A stretch of 64,000 nt of DNA from Pseudonocardia sp. EC080619-01 (GCF_001420995.1 NZ_CP012184.1:1162501-1226500); one strand, 5' to 3'. Counted from the first letter of the stretch, positions 46,393 to 55,626 are shown. The notes: generated by a model not told the origin, from the sequence alone. Numbers and translations: made by a program.

Positions 46393-46770
46393 CACCGCGC
46401 AGGTTCCGTAGCCGCGGCGCAGGCTCCGTAGCCGCACAGGCCCGTAACCCCCGCACAGGTTCCGGCGCCGCCGCGCAGGCTCCGTCGCCGCACAGGCCCG
46501 TAACCCCGCGCAGGTTCCGGCGCCGCCGCGCGGATTCCGCCGTGGTGCTCGGTTCCTTCACCGCGGCCGGACAGGCTCCGCGGCGCCGCACAACCTCGGA
46601 TCCCGCCGCACAACTTCGGATCCCCCCGCACACGTTCGGATCACGCCGCACAAGTCACAGCCTGTGCGGACGCCACAGTGCGTGTGCGAATGCACGGGAC
46701 CTGCACGGATGCACCGCGACCTGCGCGGATGCGCCACGACCTGTGCGGATGCACCGCGACCTGTGCGGGT
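46393..46770. repeat. Palindromic array of 20-nt phased GCACA/TGTGC units after helicase
   Basis: Forward CCGC(A/G)CAGG units place GC(A/G)C at 46397, 46417, 46434, 46453, 46473, 46490, 46508 and 46528. A second, regular set (CCGCACAA, then TTCGGATC) lies at 46588, 46608, 46628 and 46648. Inverted CTGTGCGG-type units follow at 46664, 46684, 46703, 46723, 46743 and 46763. The regular parts step by 19-20 nt and the turn is 16 nt. It fills most of the gap between the convergent helicase and LapA-like genes (46264-46794), which has no gene. Confidence 0.85.
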
Positions 46771-46794
46771 GCGCAGACGCGGAGGCTCCGGGGG

Positions 46795-47292
46795 TCAGGT
46801 GCGGCGGGCCTCGCGGCGCAGCTGCAGGATCCGGCCCGTCCCCGGGACGGCGACGAGCAGGACCCCGGCGATCGCGGCGAACAGCAGCGCGACGCCGGTC
46901 GGCAGCGTCCCGGTCAGCCACAGGAAGTTGATCACGACCGGCTCGGTGTTCTGCAGGATGAACACCAGCAGGAAGATCAGCACGACCGCGGACAGGATCA
47001 GCGCCGCCCACAGACCACCGGTGCGTGTGTTGGGGATCCTCCGCCGCACGGTCGGGGTGTCGTCACCGGCCGGACCGTCACCGGCGGAACCGGCGGAACC
47101 GGCCGCACCCCCGGCGCCCCCGGCACCCCCGGCACCGTCGCCCGTCGGGACGGCGACGGTCGGCTGCTCCGAGCGCTCCACCTCGCCGGACGGGACCCGC
47201 ATCGCGGGATGGGTCGCGGGATCGGCCGTGGGGTCCTCCGGACCGACCCGGCCCCAGGCCGGCGCGTCCCCGCCCCGTCGATCGTCGCTCAT
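46795..47292 (-). CDS. LapA-domain membrane protein
   Basis: A 165-residue protein with a charged, Gly/Ala-rich N-terminal half (about 1-85, including a GGAGGAGGAAGSAG run) and a C-terminal LapA-like (DUF1049) domain. Two membrane helices span about 92-112 and 127-150, with the signature FILQNTEPVVINFLWLTG between them. A short basic tail follows. In E. coli LapA works with LapB in lipopolysaccharide assembly, but actinobacterial LapA-domain proteins have no known role. ATG at 47292; a GTG at 47298 is also possible and is nearer the GGAGG site. Confidence 0.8.
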   Translation of the reverse strand: MSDDRRGGDAPAWGRVGPEDPTADPATHPAMRVPSGEVERSEQPTVAVPTGDGAGGAGGAGGAAGSAGSAGDGPAGDDTPTVRRRIPNTRTGGLWAALILSAVVLIFLLVFILQNTEPVVINFLWLTGTLPTGVALLFAAIAGVLLVAVPGTGRILQLRREARRT

Positions 47293-47429
47293 CCGCACTC
47301 GTCCTCCTCGTCGTCCCTGCGCCCGGCGCGGCAGGAGTATCGCGCACGACGCCGTCCGGGGTGCCGCGGCGCGCTCGGTCGTGCACGATCGGTCACCGCA
47401 GCGCCGCAGCCGTCGTCAGGAGGACCCCC

Positions 47430-48353
47430 GTGGACCATGCCGAAGCCGTGCGGATCTTCTTCGCCGCCTCACCCGAGGGGGTGACCGTCCCCGGCGCCGT
47501 CACGGGTGGGAGCCCCGCCCGCGCGCTGCGCGACGCACTCGAACCGCTCGCGATGCACGACGTCTGGTCGTCGCGGGTCGGTGAGGCCACCGCCGCGCAC
47601 GGGCACGACTTCTTCTCGGCCTACGTCACCGGCCGTGCGGCCCCGTTCGGTGCCGACGCGCCGCCGGAGCTGGTGGCCGCCGCCTTCGCCGTGTTCGAGC
47701 CGGGGTTCGTCGGGGACACCTGGGAAAGCGGGCGCGCCCTGCTCCCGATCGAGGACCTGCAGCGCCTGCGCGAGGACGCGACCGTCGAGAGCCTGCAGGA
47801 GATCCTCGGCGACGACCCCGATGTCGCCCCGGTCGCGGCGGTCCTCGAACGCGCCGTCGACGCCGTCGCCGGTGCCGGGCGGCCGCTGTTCGCCGCGCTG
47901 CGGGCACGCCCCCGCCCCGAGCATCCGGCCGGACGGCTGTGGCGGGCCGCCGACCTGGTCCGCGAGCACCGCGGCGACGGCCACGTGGCGGCGAGCGTCG
48001 CGGCCGGGCTCGACCCGGTGCGGATGGGGATCCTCGCCGAGCTGTGGGTCGGCTACCCGCTCGGCGAGTACTCCGGGACCCGGGCCTGGCCCGAGGAGTT
48101 CGCCACGGCGGGTGCACACCGCCTCGCCGACGAGGGCCTGATCACCTCCGCAAGCCCCGGCGCGGAGCTCACCGACGCGGGCCGGGCGTTCCGGGACGGC
48201 GTCGAGGCCGCGACCGACGCCTCCCAGGCCGATCTGCTCACCGCGCTCGGCCCGGACCTGGAGCACGTCACCGCGGCGCTGAACCGCTGGTCCGACGCGT
48301 GCGTGGCGGCCGGGGCGTTCCCGCCCGACGTCCGCAAGCGCGCCGCGGGCTAG
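47430..48353 (+). CDS. SCO6745-family (SalK-like) protein
   Basis: A 307-residue all-helical protein resembling the actinobacterial SCO6745 family. Typical blocks: LEPLAMHDVWSSRVGEA and FFSAYVTGRAAPFG near the N-terminus, and LWRAADLVREHRGDGHVAAS and LTDAGRAFRDGVEAATD later; the C-terminal half resembles a winged helix. No catalytic residues can be assigned. GTG at 47430 with CAGGAGG upstream. The stop abuts that of the convergent GNAT gene (1 bp apart). Confidence 0.8.
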   Translation: MDHAEAVRIFFAASPEGVTVPGAVTGGSPARALRDALEPLAMHDVWSSRVGEATAAHGHDFFSAYVTGRAAPFGADAPPELVAAAFAVFEPGFVGDTWESGRALLPIEDLQRLREDATVESLQEILGDDPDVAPVAAVLERAVDAVAGAGRPLFAALRARPRPEHPAGRLWRAADLVREHRGDGHVAASVAAGLDPVRMGILAELWVGYPLGEYSGTRAWPEEFATAGAHRLADEGLITSASPGAELTDAGRAFRDGVEAATDASQADLLTALGPDLEHVTAALNRWSDACVAAGAFPPDVRKRAAG

Positions 48354-48354
48354 C

Positions 48355-48816
48355 TCACGCGCGTCGCATGGGCAGGTGCGGGATGCCGTCCTCGACGAAC
48401 CCCTCCCCCGCAACCACGAACCCGTGCCGCTCGTAGAAGGCGGCCTGGACCTCCTGGGCGTCCAGCACGCAGGTCCCGGACCCGACCTCGGCCAGCGCGG
48501 CGTCCATCAGCCGGTGCCCGAGGCCCTGGCCGCGGGCGTCGGCCCGGGTGCAGACCCGGCCGATCCGGTACCCACCGCCGGGCTCCTTCAGCAGCCGGAG
48601 CGTGGCGAGGATCTCGACGGTGTCCCCGGCGTCGCGGGCCAGCCAGTAGTGCCGGGTGCGGGGCTCGAGGTCGCGCCCGTCGAGCTCCTGGTACGCGCAC
48701 TCCTGCTCGACCACGAAGATCTCGGTACGCAGCGCGAGCAGCGCGTACAGGGTGGCGAGATCGAGATCGGAGGCCCAGCTGCGGCGCACCGTCGCGCCCG
48801 GGGTGTGCACGGTCAT
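48355..48816 (-). CDS. ElaA-like GNAT acetyltransferase
   Basis: A 153-residue GNAT protein of the ElaA type: LRTEIFVVEQECAYQELDGRDLEPRTRHY is the family core, followed by the acetyl-CoA loop RIGRVCTRADARGQGLGHRLM and AAFYERHGF. Substrate unknown. The ATG at 48816 gives a normal ElaA length; an ATG at 48846 is possible but would intrude on the mtr promoter region. It diverges from mtr. Confidence 0.85.
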   Translation of the reverse strand: MTVHTPGATVRRSWASDLDLATLYALLALRTEIFVVEQECAYQELDGRDLEPRTRHYWLARDAGDTVEILATLRLLKEPGGGYRIGRVCTRADARGQGLGHRLMDAALAEVGSGTCVLDAQEVQAAFYERHGFVVAGEGFVEDGIPHLPMRRA

Positions 48817-48869
48817 CCGCTGTGGGTACCAGAGCCTCGTGAGCATCCGGAAGCGGTTAGCCTCGAGAG

Positions 48870-50261
48870 GTGGCCCACCATGATCTGGTCGTCATCGGCA
48901 CCGGTTCCGGAAACACCTTCCTCGACGAACGCTTCGCCGGGCTCGACGTGGCACTGGTCGAGCACGGGGTGTTCGGCGGGACGTGCCTGAACGTCGGCTG
49001 CATCCCGACGAAGATGTACGTCTACGCCGCCGACGTCGCCGAGACGATCCGGCACGCGCACACCTACGGCGTCGACGGGTCGGTCGACAAGATCCGCTGG
49101 ACCGACATCCGGGACCGGGTGTTCGGCCGGATCGACCCGATCTCGGAGGGCGGCCGGGAGTACCGCGTCGAGCGCAGCCCGAACGTCACCGTCTACTTCG
49201 GGCACGCCCGGTTCACCGCGGACCGCGAGCTCGCCGTCGAGCGCACCGACGGCTCGGGCACCGACACGATCACCGGCGACCGGGTCGTGATCGCGGCCGG
49301 GTCGCGCCCCGTCGCCCCGGAGGCCGTCACCGCGTCCGGCGTGCCGTTCGAGACCTCCGACACGGTCATGCGGGTGGACGACGTCCCCCGGCGGCTGGTG
49401 ATCCTCGGGGGCGGGTACATCGCGGCGGAGTTCGCGCACGTGTTCTCCGCGCTCGGGGCCGAGGTCACCGTCGTCGCCCGCGGCCCGAAGCTGCTGCGCC
49501 ACCTCGACGAGACCCTCGCCGACCGGTTCACCGAGATCGCCACCTCGCGCTGGGACTGCCGGCTCGGCCGCCAGGTCACCGCCCTGTCCGGCGACGGGAC
49601 CGGCGGGCCCGGCGAGGTCACGCTCACCCTCGACGACGGCTCCGAGGTCGTCGCGGACACCCTGCTCGTCGCCACGGGACGGGAGCCGAACGGCGACCGG
49701 ATGGATCTGGACCGGGCCGGCGTCACCGTGCACGACGACGGGCGGGTCGCGGTCGACGAGTTCCAGCGCAGCGTGTCCGCCGAGGGGGTCTGGGCGCTCG
49801 GCGACGTGTCGTCGCCGCACCAGCTCAAGCACGTCGCCAACCACGAGGCCAAGATCGTCGGCCACAACCTGGCGCACCCCGAGGACCTGCGCGCCACGAG
49901 CCACGCGTTCGTCCCGGCCGCGGTCTTCACCGAGCCGCAGATCGCCTCGGTGGGCCTGACCGAGGCGGAGGCCAGGGACCAGGGGCTGGACGTCACCGTC
50001 AAGGTGCAGAACTTCGGCGACGTCGCCTACGGCTGGGCGATGGAGGACAGGACCGGCGTCTGCAAGATCGTCGCCGAGAAGGGCACCGGGCGGCTGCTCG
50101 GGGCGCACCTGCTCGGCCCGCAGGCGTCCACCCTGATCCAGCAGCTGATCCAGGCGATGGTGTTCGGGCAGACCGCCGGCGAGCTGGCCACCGCGCAGTA
50201 CTGGATCCACCCGGCGCTCCCCGAGGTCGTCGAGAACGCCCTGCTCGGCCTGGAGGTCTGA
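48870..50261 (+). CDS. mtr: Mycothione reductase
   Basis: Reduces mycothiol disulfide with NADPH, the actinobacterial equivalent of glutathione reductase. 463 residues, FAD disulfide-reductase fold: FAD motif GTGSGNTFL, redox Cys pair C39 and C44 (GGTCLNVGCIPTKMYVYAA), NADPH motif ILGGGYIAAEFAHVF, and the C-terminal His-Glu pair H447/E452 (HPALPEVVE). The match to the M. tuberculosis enzyme is close throughout. GTG at 48870 follows TAGCCT (48858-48863) by 6 nt, so it is leaderless. No clear SigR-type promoter was seen. Confidence 0.97.
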   Translation: MAHHDLVVIGTGSGNTFLDERFAGLDVALVEHGVFGGTCLNVGCIPTKMYVYAADVAETIRHAHTYGVDGSVDKIRWTDIRDRVFGRIDPISEGGREYRVERSPNVTVYFGHARFTADRELAVERTDGSGTDTITGDRVVIAAGSRPVAPEAVTASGVPFETSDTVMRVDDVPRRLVILGGGYIAAEFAHVFSALGAEVTVVARGPKLLRHLDETLADRFTEIATSRWDCRLGRQVTALSGDGTGGPGEVTLTLDDGSEVVADTLLVATGREPNGDRMDLDRAGVTVHDDGRVAVDEFQRSVSAEGVWALGDVSSPHQLKHVANHEAKIVGHNLAHPEDLRATSHAFVPAAVFTEPQIASVGLTEAEARDQGLDVTVKVQNFGDVAYGWAMEDRTGVCKIVAEKGTGRLLGAHLLGPQASTLIQQLIQAMVFGQTAGELATAQYWIHPALPEVVENALLGLEV

Positions 50262-50269
50262 CCCGGGGG

Positions 50270-51079
50270 TCAGCTCGCGGCGCGCCCGGGCCCCTCGACC
50301 GGCTCGCCCGGGGCCTCCGGGCGTGCCCCCAGCTCGGGGTCGTAGGGCGTCGCCGGGCGGGTCTCGTCGCGCAGCCCCTCCAGCAGCGTCGTGACCTCGT
50401 CCATGATCTTCTTCGTGGCCGCGTCCAGCGTGGTGCGGGTCAGCGGCTTCCCCGCGAACTCCGAGAGATCGACGGGCGGCCCGAGTGCGATGCCGATCCG
50501 CTTCCGCGGGAACAGCTTCGGCCTGCCCTCGGCGGGCAGGAAGTCCTGGGTGCCCCAGTTCGCCATCGGGATCACCGGGGCGCCGGAGCGCAGCGCGATC
50601 CGCGCCACGCCGTTCTTCGGCTTCATCGGCCAGCCCTCGGGATCGGCCGTGTAGGTGCCCTCCGGGTAGACGGCGACGACCTCGCCCCTGCTCAGCGCGT
50701 CGATCGCGCCGGTGAACGACTCCCCCACCCGCTTGGACGCCCGGTACACCGGGATGTGCCCGCCCTGGCCGAGCACCCACTTCACCACCGGGACGCCCCA
50801 GAGCTCACCCTTCGCCATGAACCGCGGGATCCGCCCGTGCGTCGTGCCGAACGCGATGTCGAAGATCGGGTCGGAGAACGAGACGTGGTTGCCGACGAGC
50901 AGCGCACCCCCGGTGCGGGGCAGGTGCTCGGCGCCGCGCCAGCCGAGGCGGGTGCCCCACAGCACGATCGGCCAGATCACCGCGATCGCCAGCCCGAACC
51001 AGAACCCCGACCCACGACGGCGGCGCCGCAGCGTCGCCGCGATCCGACCGCGCACCGTCAGCTCCGGTGGCATGCCCAT
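50270..51079 (-). CDS. 1-acyl-glycerol-3-phosphate acyltransferase (PlsC-like)
   Basis: A 269-residue phospholipid acyltransferase. Motif I NHVSFSD (64-70, with catalytic His-Asp), motif III-type YPEGTYT (138-144) and IPMANWGTQDF are diagnostic. A basic N-terminus is followed by one hydrophobic segment (about 26-41), so it is probably membrane-associated. The C-terminus is Pro/Glu-rich. It should make phosphatidic acid or acylate another lysophospholipid. ATG at 51079. It converges on mtr with 8 bp between stops. Confidence 0.9.
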   Translation of the reverse strand: MGMPPELTVRGRIAATLRRRRRGSGFWFGLAIAVIWPIVLWGTRLGWRGAEHLPRTGGALLVGNHVSFSDPIFDIAFGTTHGRIPRFMAKGELWGVPVVKWVLGQGGHIPVYRASKRVGESFTGAIDALSRGEVVAVYPEGTYTADPEGWPMKPKNGVARIALRSGAPVIPMANWGTQDFLPAEGRPKLFPRKRIGIALGPPVDLSEFAGKPLTRTTLDAATKKIMDEVTTLLEGLRDETRPATPYDPELGARPEAPGEPVEGPGRAAS

Positions 51080-51472
51080 CGTCCGTACCCCTCTCCGGCC
51101 CGCACGGGCCCGGTCCCGTCGCGCACATCCTGGCCCGCCGACCGCGGCCGGCTCGACCGGGGCGGCGGTGGCGGCGGCCGCCCCGCCCGCCGGACCACAT
51201 CCTGCGCGGCGGCCCCGGCACCCGCGTCCGTGCTCCTACCGGGCGGGCGCCGCCGGCCCCACGACCTGTGACAACGCTCGCAGACCGCCGTCCCCGCCCG
51301 CTTCGCCGCGCGGGGAGCTGTTCCACCGAAATACGATCCCGGTGCGGACCGTGATCGGGCGCCGCCCGGATGTGACGTCGGTCCCACCGGATCGGCCGGT
51401 CCGGGCCCGGCGGACGAACCACACGACGCGACCGTCCCGGTGCCCCGCGCACCCCGTCCCCGTGAGGTGGCC
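51080..51472. other. Divergent intergenic region upstream of lipid operon
   Basis: No gene is seen. The left part is GC-rich with GGCGG runs. TACGAT at 51332-51337 is the best -10-like element for the rightward operon and would leave a leader of about 130 nt before 51473. GGAGC 15 nt upstream of CGAT is faintly like an ECF-type promoter; this is weak. No terminator hairpin stands out. Confidence 0.4.
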
Positions 51473-52204
51473 GTGCCCGATCCGTTCCCCCGGCTGGAGA
51501 CGACCGGTGCCGCGCGCACCGGACCCGCGGCCGTCGTCCTGGTCGCGCACGGCGGCAAGGCCCACTCGACGGCGCCGTCGCCGCGCCGAGGGCTCGCCCA
51601 CTGGCGGATGCTGCCGTTCGCCCGCGCCGTCGAGGCGGGCGGCCGCGGCCTGCGCACCGAGCTCGGCGAGGGCGTCGCGGTCCACGTGCTGCGGTACCGG
51701 GTGAAGGGCTGGAACGGGCAGGCCATGGACGCGTTCCGCGACGTCGAGTGGGCGCTCGGCGAGCTCGGCCGCCGCTACCCGGGCCGCCCGGTCGCGCTGG
51801 TCGGGCACTCGATGGGCGGCCGCGCGGTGCTGCGCGCCGCGGGCGGGCCCGGTGTCGTCGCCGTCTGCGGGCTCGCGCCGTGGCTGGACGGCTCGGACCC
51901 GGTCACCCAGCTCGCCGGCCGTGCGGTGCTGATCGTGCACGGCGACCGCGAGCGGATGACCGACCCGGCCGCGTCGTACGCCTACGCCCTGCGCGCCCGC
52001 GAGGTCACCCCGCGGGTGGCGCGGTTCGACGTGCTCGGCGACGGCCACGCCATGCTCCGCCGGGCCGGGGACTGGACGTCGCTGGTGTCCCGGTTCGTGC
52101 TCGGCGAGCTCGGGGCCGAACCTCTCGACCCGTCGATCACGAATGCCATGGCGGAACCGGCCCCGGACGGGCTGCGGGCCGCGCTCACCCCGGCGCGCGG
52201 CTGA
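51473..52204 (+). CDS. Alpha/beta-hydrolase
   Basis: A 243-residue alpha/beta-hydrolase. The oxyanion region is VLVAHGGKAHS, nucleophile elbow GHSMGGRA, acidic residue in VHGDRERMTDP and His in GDGHAML. No signal peptide. Substrate unknown; given its position it may act on acyl chains. The GTG at 51473 has GAGGTGG upstream; a GTG at 51440 is possible. It lies 40 bp before the FAD oxidoreductase and is likely the first gene of the lipid operon. Confidence 0.82.
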   Translation: MPDPFPRLETTGAARTGPAAVVLVAHGGKAHSTAPSPRRGLAHWRMLPFARAVEAGGRGLRTELGEGVAVHVLRYRVKGWNGQAMDAFRDVEWALGELGRRYPGRPVALVGHSMGGRAVLRAAGGPGVVAVCGLAPWLDGSDPVTQLAGRAVLIVHGDRERMTDPAASYAYALRAREVTPRVARFDVLGDGHAMLRRAGDWTSLVSRFVLGELGAEPLDPSITNAMAEPAPDGLRAALTPARG

Positions 52205-52244
52205 GCCCGGCGGTGGATCCGACGCGAGAAGGAGTGGTGAGCCG

Positions 52245-53516
52245 ATGACCGGCCGACCGACCGTCGCGGTGGTGGGCAGCGGGGTGTCCGGCCTGACCGC
52301 CGCGTACCTGCTGTCCCGCACCCACGACGTCACCCTGTACGAGGCGGACGACCGCCCCGGCGGCCACGCGCACACCCACGAGCTGGCGACGTCGGACGGC
52401 GGGATCAGCCGCGTCGACACCGGCTTCATCGTGCACAACGACCGCACCTACCCGAACCTGCTGCGGCTGTTCGGCGAGCTGGGCGTGTCCACGCAGGACT
52501 CCGACATGTCGATGTCGGTGCGCTGCGACGGCTGCGGGCTGGAGTACGCCGGGGCGCAGCGCATCGGCGGATTGTTCCCGCGGGCGTCCAACGCGGTCCG
52601 GCCGCAGTACCTGCGGATGCTCGGCGAGGTGGTCCGGTTCCACCGGCACGCCCGCCGGGTGCTGGCCGACGAGGCGGCGGGCGACGTCACCCTCGGTGCG
52701 TTCCTCGCCATCGGCGGCTACTCCCGCTACTTCGTGCAGCACTTCATGATCCCGGTCGTGTCCTGCGTGTGGTCGGCGGGCGCGGCGCTGTCGATGAGCT
52801 ACCCCGCCCGCTACCTGTTCACCTTCCTCGACCACCACGGGATGCTGGCGATCGGCGGCTCGCCGCAGTGGCGCACCGTCACCGGCGGGTCGCGGTCCTA
52901 CGTGGACCGGATCGTCAAGCAGCTGCCCGCGGTGCGGACCGGCACCCCGGTGCGGTCGGTGCTGCGCACCCCGGCCGGCGTCGAGGTCCGCGACGACGGC
53001 GACGCGGTCGCCGCGTTCGACCGGATCGTCGTCGCGACCCACCCCGACCAGGCGCTGCGGCTGCTCGGCGACGACGCGACCGCCGCCGAGCGGGAGGTGC
53101 TGGGCGCGTTCGAGTACTCGCGCAACGAGACCTGGCTGCACCACGACGCCTCGCTGCTGCCGCGTGCCCGTGGCGCCCGGGCGTCGTGGAACTACCTGAA
53201 GCCGGCCTGCGCCGACTCCGCGGAGGCGCCGGTGCTGGTCAGCTACGACATGAACCGCCTGATGCGGCTCACCGACCCCGACGACTGGGTCGTCACGCTG
53301 AACGGGTCGGGCCGGGTCTCCCCGGACGCCGTCGTCGCCCGGATGCAGTACGAGCACCCGATCTACACGCCCACCTCGGTCGCCGCACAACGCCGCCTGC
53401 CGGAGCTCGACACCCCGGTGACCGCGTTCGCGGGGGCGTACCACGGCTGGGGCTTCCACGAGGACGGGTGCGCCTCCGGTGTCCGCGCGGCCCGCGCGCT
53501 GGGTGTCGCATGGTGA
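52245..53516 (+). CDS. FAD-dependent amine-oxidase-like oxidoreductase (Rv0449c-like)
   Basis: A 423-residue flavoprotein with N-terminal FAD motif GSGVSGLTAAYLL (11-23), an acidic E33, then RPGGHAHTH and a C-terminal AGAYHGWGFHEDG that closes the flavin site. Relatives are annotated as amine oxidases or fatty-acid-modifying dehydrogenases. The order FAD oxidoreductase, DUF1365, CFA-type methyltransferase, DUF1295 is that of Rv0449c-Rv0446c in M. tuberculosis. It probably desaturates or oxidises a fatty acyl chain before or after methylation; this is inferred. ATG at 52245 with AAGGAG upstream. Confidence 0.88.
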   Translation: MTGRPTVAVVGSGVSGLTAAYLLSRTHDVTLYEADDRPGGHAHTHELATSDGGISRVDTGFIVHNDRTYPNLLRLFGELGVSTQDSDMSMSVRCDGCGLEYAGAQRIGGLFPRASNAVRPQYLRMLGEVVRFHRHARRVLADEAAGDVTLGAFLAIGGYSRYFVQHFMIPVVSCVWSAGAALSMSYPARYLFTFLDHHGMLAIGGSPQWRTVTGGSRSYVDRIVKQLPAVRTGTPVRSVLRTPAGVEVRDDGDAVAAFDRIVVATHPDQALRLLGDDATAAEREVLGAFEYSRNETWLHHDASLLPRARGARASWNYLKPACADSAEAPVLVSYDMNRLMRLTDPDDWVVTLNGSGRVSPDAVVARMQYEHPIYTPTSVAAQRRLPELDTPVTAFAGAYHGWGFHEDGCASGVRAARALGVAW

Positions 53517-54322
53517 CCCCGGCGCTGTACGACGCCGAGGTCCGGCACGCCCGCCGCCGCGACCTCGAGACCGCCTTCGCGCACCCGACCTACCTGTGGC
53601 TGGTCGATCTCGACGAGCTGCCGCGGCTGCCCCGGTGGCTGCGCCCGTTCGCCCGGTTCCGCGCCGCCGACCACCTCGGCGACCCGGACCGCACGATCCG
53701 GGCGAACGTCGACACCTTCCTCGCCGCGCACGGCATCGACCTGGCGGGCGGGCGGGTGTCGATGCTCGCGAACGCCCGGGTGCTCGGCCACGTGTTCAAC
53801 CCGATCTCGGTGTTCTGGTGCCACCGCGCCGACGGCTCGCTCGCCTGCGTGATCGCGGAGGTGCACAACACCTACGGCGAGCGGCACTGCTACCTGCTGC
53901 AGCCCGGCGACGGGGACGGCGACGGGGACGGCGACGGGCGGTACCGCGCGGCCAAGGAGTTCTACGTCTCCCCGTTCCTGACCGTGGACGGCCACTACAC
54001 GATGCGGCTCCCGGAGCCCGGCGAGCGGCTCGGGATCGCGGTCACCCTGCACCAGGAGGGCGCACCGGCGTTCGTCGCGACCCTGACCGGCCGCCGCCGC
54101 ACGGCGACGCCGCGGGAGGTCGCGCGCACGGTGCTGCGCAGGCCACTGGTGACGCTCCGGACGTCCGCACTGATCCGGCGGCACGGCATCGCGCTGTGGC
54201 TGCGCCGACTGCCGATCGTGGCCCGGCCCACGCGGCCACCGCAGAACCAGACGAGCCAGCTGGACGAACAACAGCAGGAGTCCCGCGCAGCCGACCGTTC
54301 CGAGGAAGGGGTCACGCGATGA
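53510..54322 (+). CDS. DUF1365-family protein
   Basis: A 270-residue protein of the DUF1365 family, found almost only beside CFA-type methyltransferases and FAD oxidoreductases. Blocks: RHARRRDLETAFAHPTYLWLVDLDELP, LGHVFNPISVFWCHR, EVHNTYGERHCYLL and KEFYVSPFL. No enzymatic motif is established. A (Gly-Asp)n run of ten or so residues (about 132-142), coded by a GGGGACGGCGAC repeat at 53910-53938, is probably a species-specific expansion in a loop. The ATG overlaps the end of the previous gene by 7 bp and the stop overlaps the next start (ATGA). Confidence 0.9.
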   Translation: MVTPALYDAEVRHARRRDLETAFAHPTYLWLVDLDELPRLPRWLRPFARFRAADHLGDPDRTIRANVDTFLAAHGIDLAGGRVSMLANARVLGHVFNPISVFWCHRADGSLACVIAEVHNTYGERHCYLLQPGDGDGDGDGDGRYRAAKEFYVSPFLTVDGHYTMRLPEPGERLGIAVTLHQEGAPAFVATLTGRRRTATPREVARTVLRRPLVTLRTSALIRRHGIALWLRRLPIVARPTRPPQNQTSQLDEQQQESRAADRSEEGVTR

Positions 54323-55617
54323 CCATGCAGCACGACCTGTCCCGTGACGACTCCCCGCGGCCGGCCGGCCGGCCGCGCACCCGCGCCGTCCCCCGCCCGA
54401 ACGAGGGGATCTGGCCGGGACTGGCCACCCCGCCGTCGGCGCCGGTGAAGGCCCGGATCGCGGAGTCGTTGTTCCGCAACGCCGTCCGCAGGCTGCCGGT
54501 ACGGGTGGTGTTCCCCGGGGGCGAGCGGATCGGCTCCGGCGGGACCGACTCGCCGGTGATGCGGATCGAGCGCCCGGCCGCGTTCTTCGCCCGGCTCGGC
54601 GCCGACTCCAAGATCGGTTTCGGCGAGTCCTACATGGCGGGCGACTGGACGACGACCGACCTGCCCGGCCTGCTCACCCCGTTCGCCGCCAGGCTGTCGA
54701 CGCTGATCCCGCCGGTGCTGCAGCGCCTGGCCCGCCGGTACGTGGAGGCCCGCCAGCCCCGCGAGGAGGTCAACTCGCTGGAGGGGTCGCGGGAGAACAT
54801 CCACCGCCACTACGACCTCTCCAACGACCTGTTCGCGCTGTTCCTGGACGAGACCATGTCCTACTCCGCGGGCTGGTTCGCCGATGGTTCCGACGACCTG
54901 GTGCTCGCCCAGGAGCGCAAGATCGACGGCATCCTCGACATGGCGGGCGTCCGCGACGGGATGCACGTGCTGGAGATCGGCACCGGCTGGGGCGGTCTCG
55001 CGACCCGCGCCGCGCAGCGCGGGGCCCGCGTCACCACGCTCACCATCTCGGAGGAGCAGAAGACCCTCGCCGAGCAGCGGATCGCCGAGGACGGCGTCGC
55101 CGACCGGGTGCAGGTGCTGCTGCGCGACTACCGCGAGGCCCGGGGCAGCTACGACGCCGTCGTCTCGGTGGAGATGGTCGAGGCGGTCGGCGAGGCGTAC
55201 TGGACGACCTACTTCGCCGCGCTGGACCGGCTGCTCGCACCGGGCGGGCGGGTCGGTCTGCAGTCGATCACGATGCCGCACGACCGGATGGTCGTCGCCA
55301 AGGACGACTACACCTGGATCCACAAGTACGTCTTCCCCGGTGGCCTCATCCCGTCGGTCACCTCGATCGAGCGCAACCTGGCGGCCGACACCACGCTGCA
55401 CGTCGCCGAGCGCCGCAGCCTGGGCTTCGACTACGCCCGCACCCTCGGCCACTGGCGCGAGCGCTTCCTGGACCGCTGGGACGACGTCGAGGAGCTCGGG
55501 TTCGACGAGACCTTCCGCCGGATGTGGGAGTTCTACCTGGGCTACTGCGAGGCCGGGTTCCGGGTCGGCTACCTCGACGTCTTCCAGTTCTCGCTGCAGC
55601 GCAAGCCGTCCTTCTAG
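54319..55617 (+). CDS. CFA-type SAM-dependent fatty-acid methyltransferase, copy 1
   Basis: A 432-residue cyclopropane-fatty-acyl-phospholipid synthase-family enzyme. The N-terminal domain (1-155) is the lipid-binding region. The core begins with IHRHYDLSNDLF (161-172) and the SAM site is LEIGTGWGG (218-226). SVEMVEAVGEAYWTTYF and the C-terminal YCEAGFRVGYLDVFQFSL are family blocks. It methylates the double bond of a membrane phospholipid chain (cyclopropane or methyl-branched product; not decidable here). ATG overlaps the DUF1365 stop (ATGA). Confidence 0.93.
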   Translation: MTMQHDLSRDDSPRPAGRPRTRAVPRPNEGIWPGLATPPSAPVKARIAESLFRNAVRRLPVRVVFPGGERIGSGGTDSPVMRIERPAAFFARLGADSKIGFGESYMAGDWTTTDLPGLLTPFAARLSTLIPPVLQRLARRYVEARQPREEVNSLEGSRENIHRHYDLSNDLFALFLDETMSYSAGWFADGSDDLVLAQERKIDGILDMAGVRDGMHVLEIGTGWGGLATRAAQRGARVTTLTISEEQKTLAEQRIAEDGVADRVQVLLRDYREARGSYDAVVSVEMVEAVGEAYWTTYFAALDRLLAPGGRVGLQSITMPHDRMVVAKDDYTWIHKYVFPGGLIPSVTSIERNLAADTTLHVAERRSLGFDYARTLGHWRERFLDRWDDVEELGFDETFRRMWEFYLGYCEAGFRVGYLDVFQFSLQRKPSF

Positions 55618-55626
55618 AGGAGAAGC

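Noticed and set aside
48355..48870. SigR-type (GGAAT-N18-GTT) promoter for mtr
   Set aside because: No correctly spaced pair is present; a TAGCCT -10 at leaderless distance fits better.
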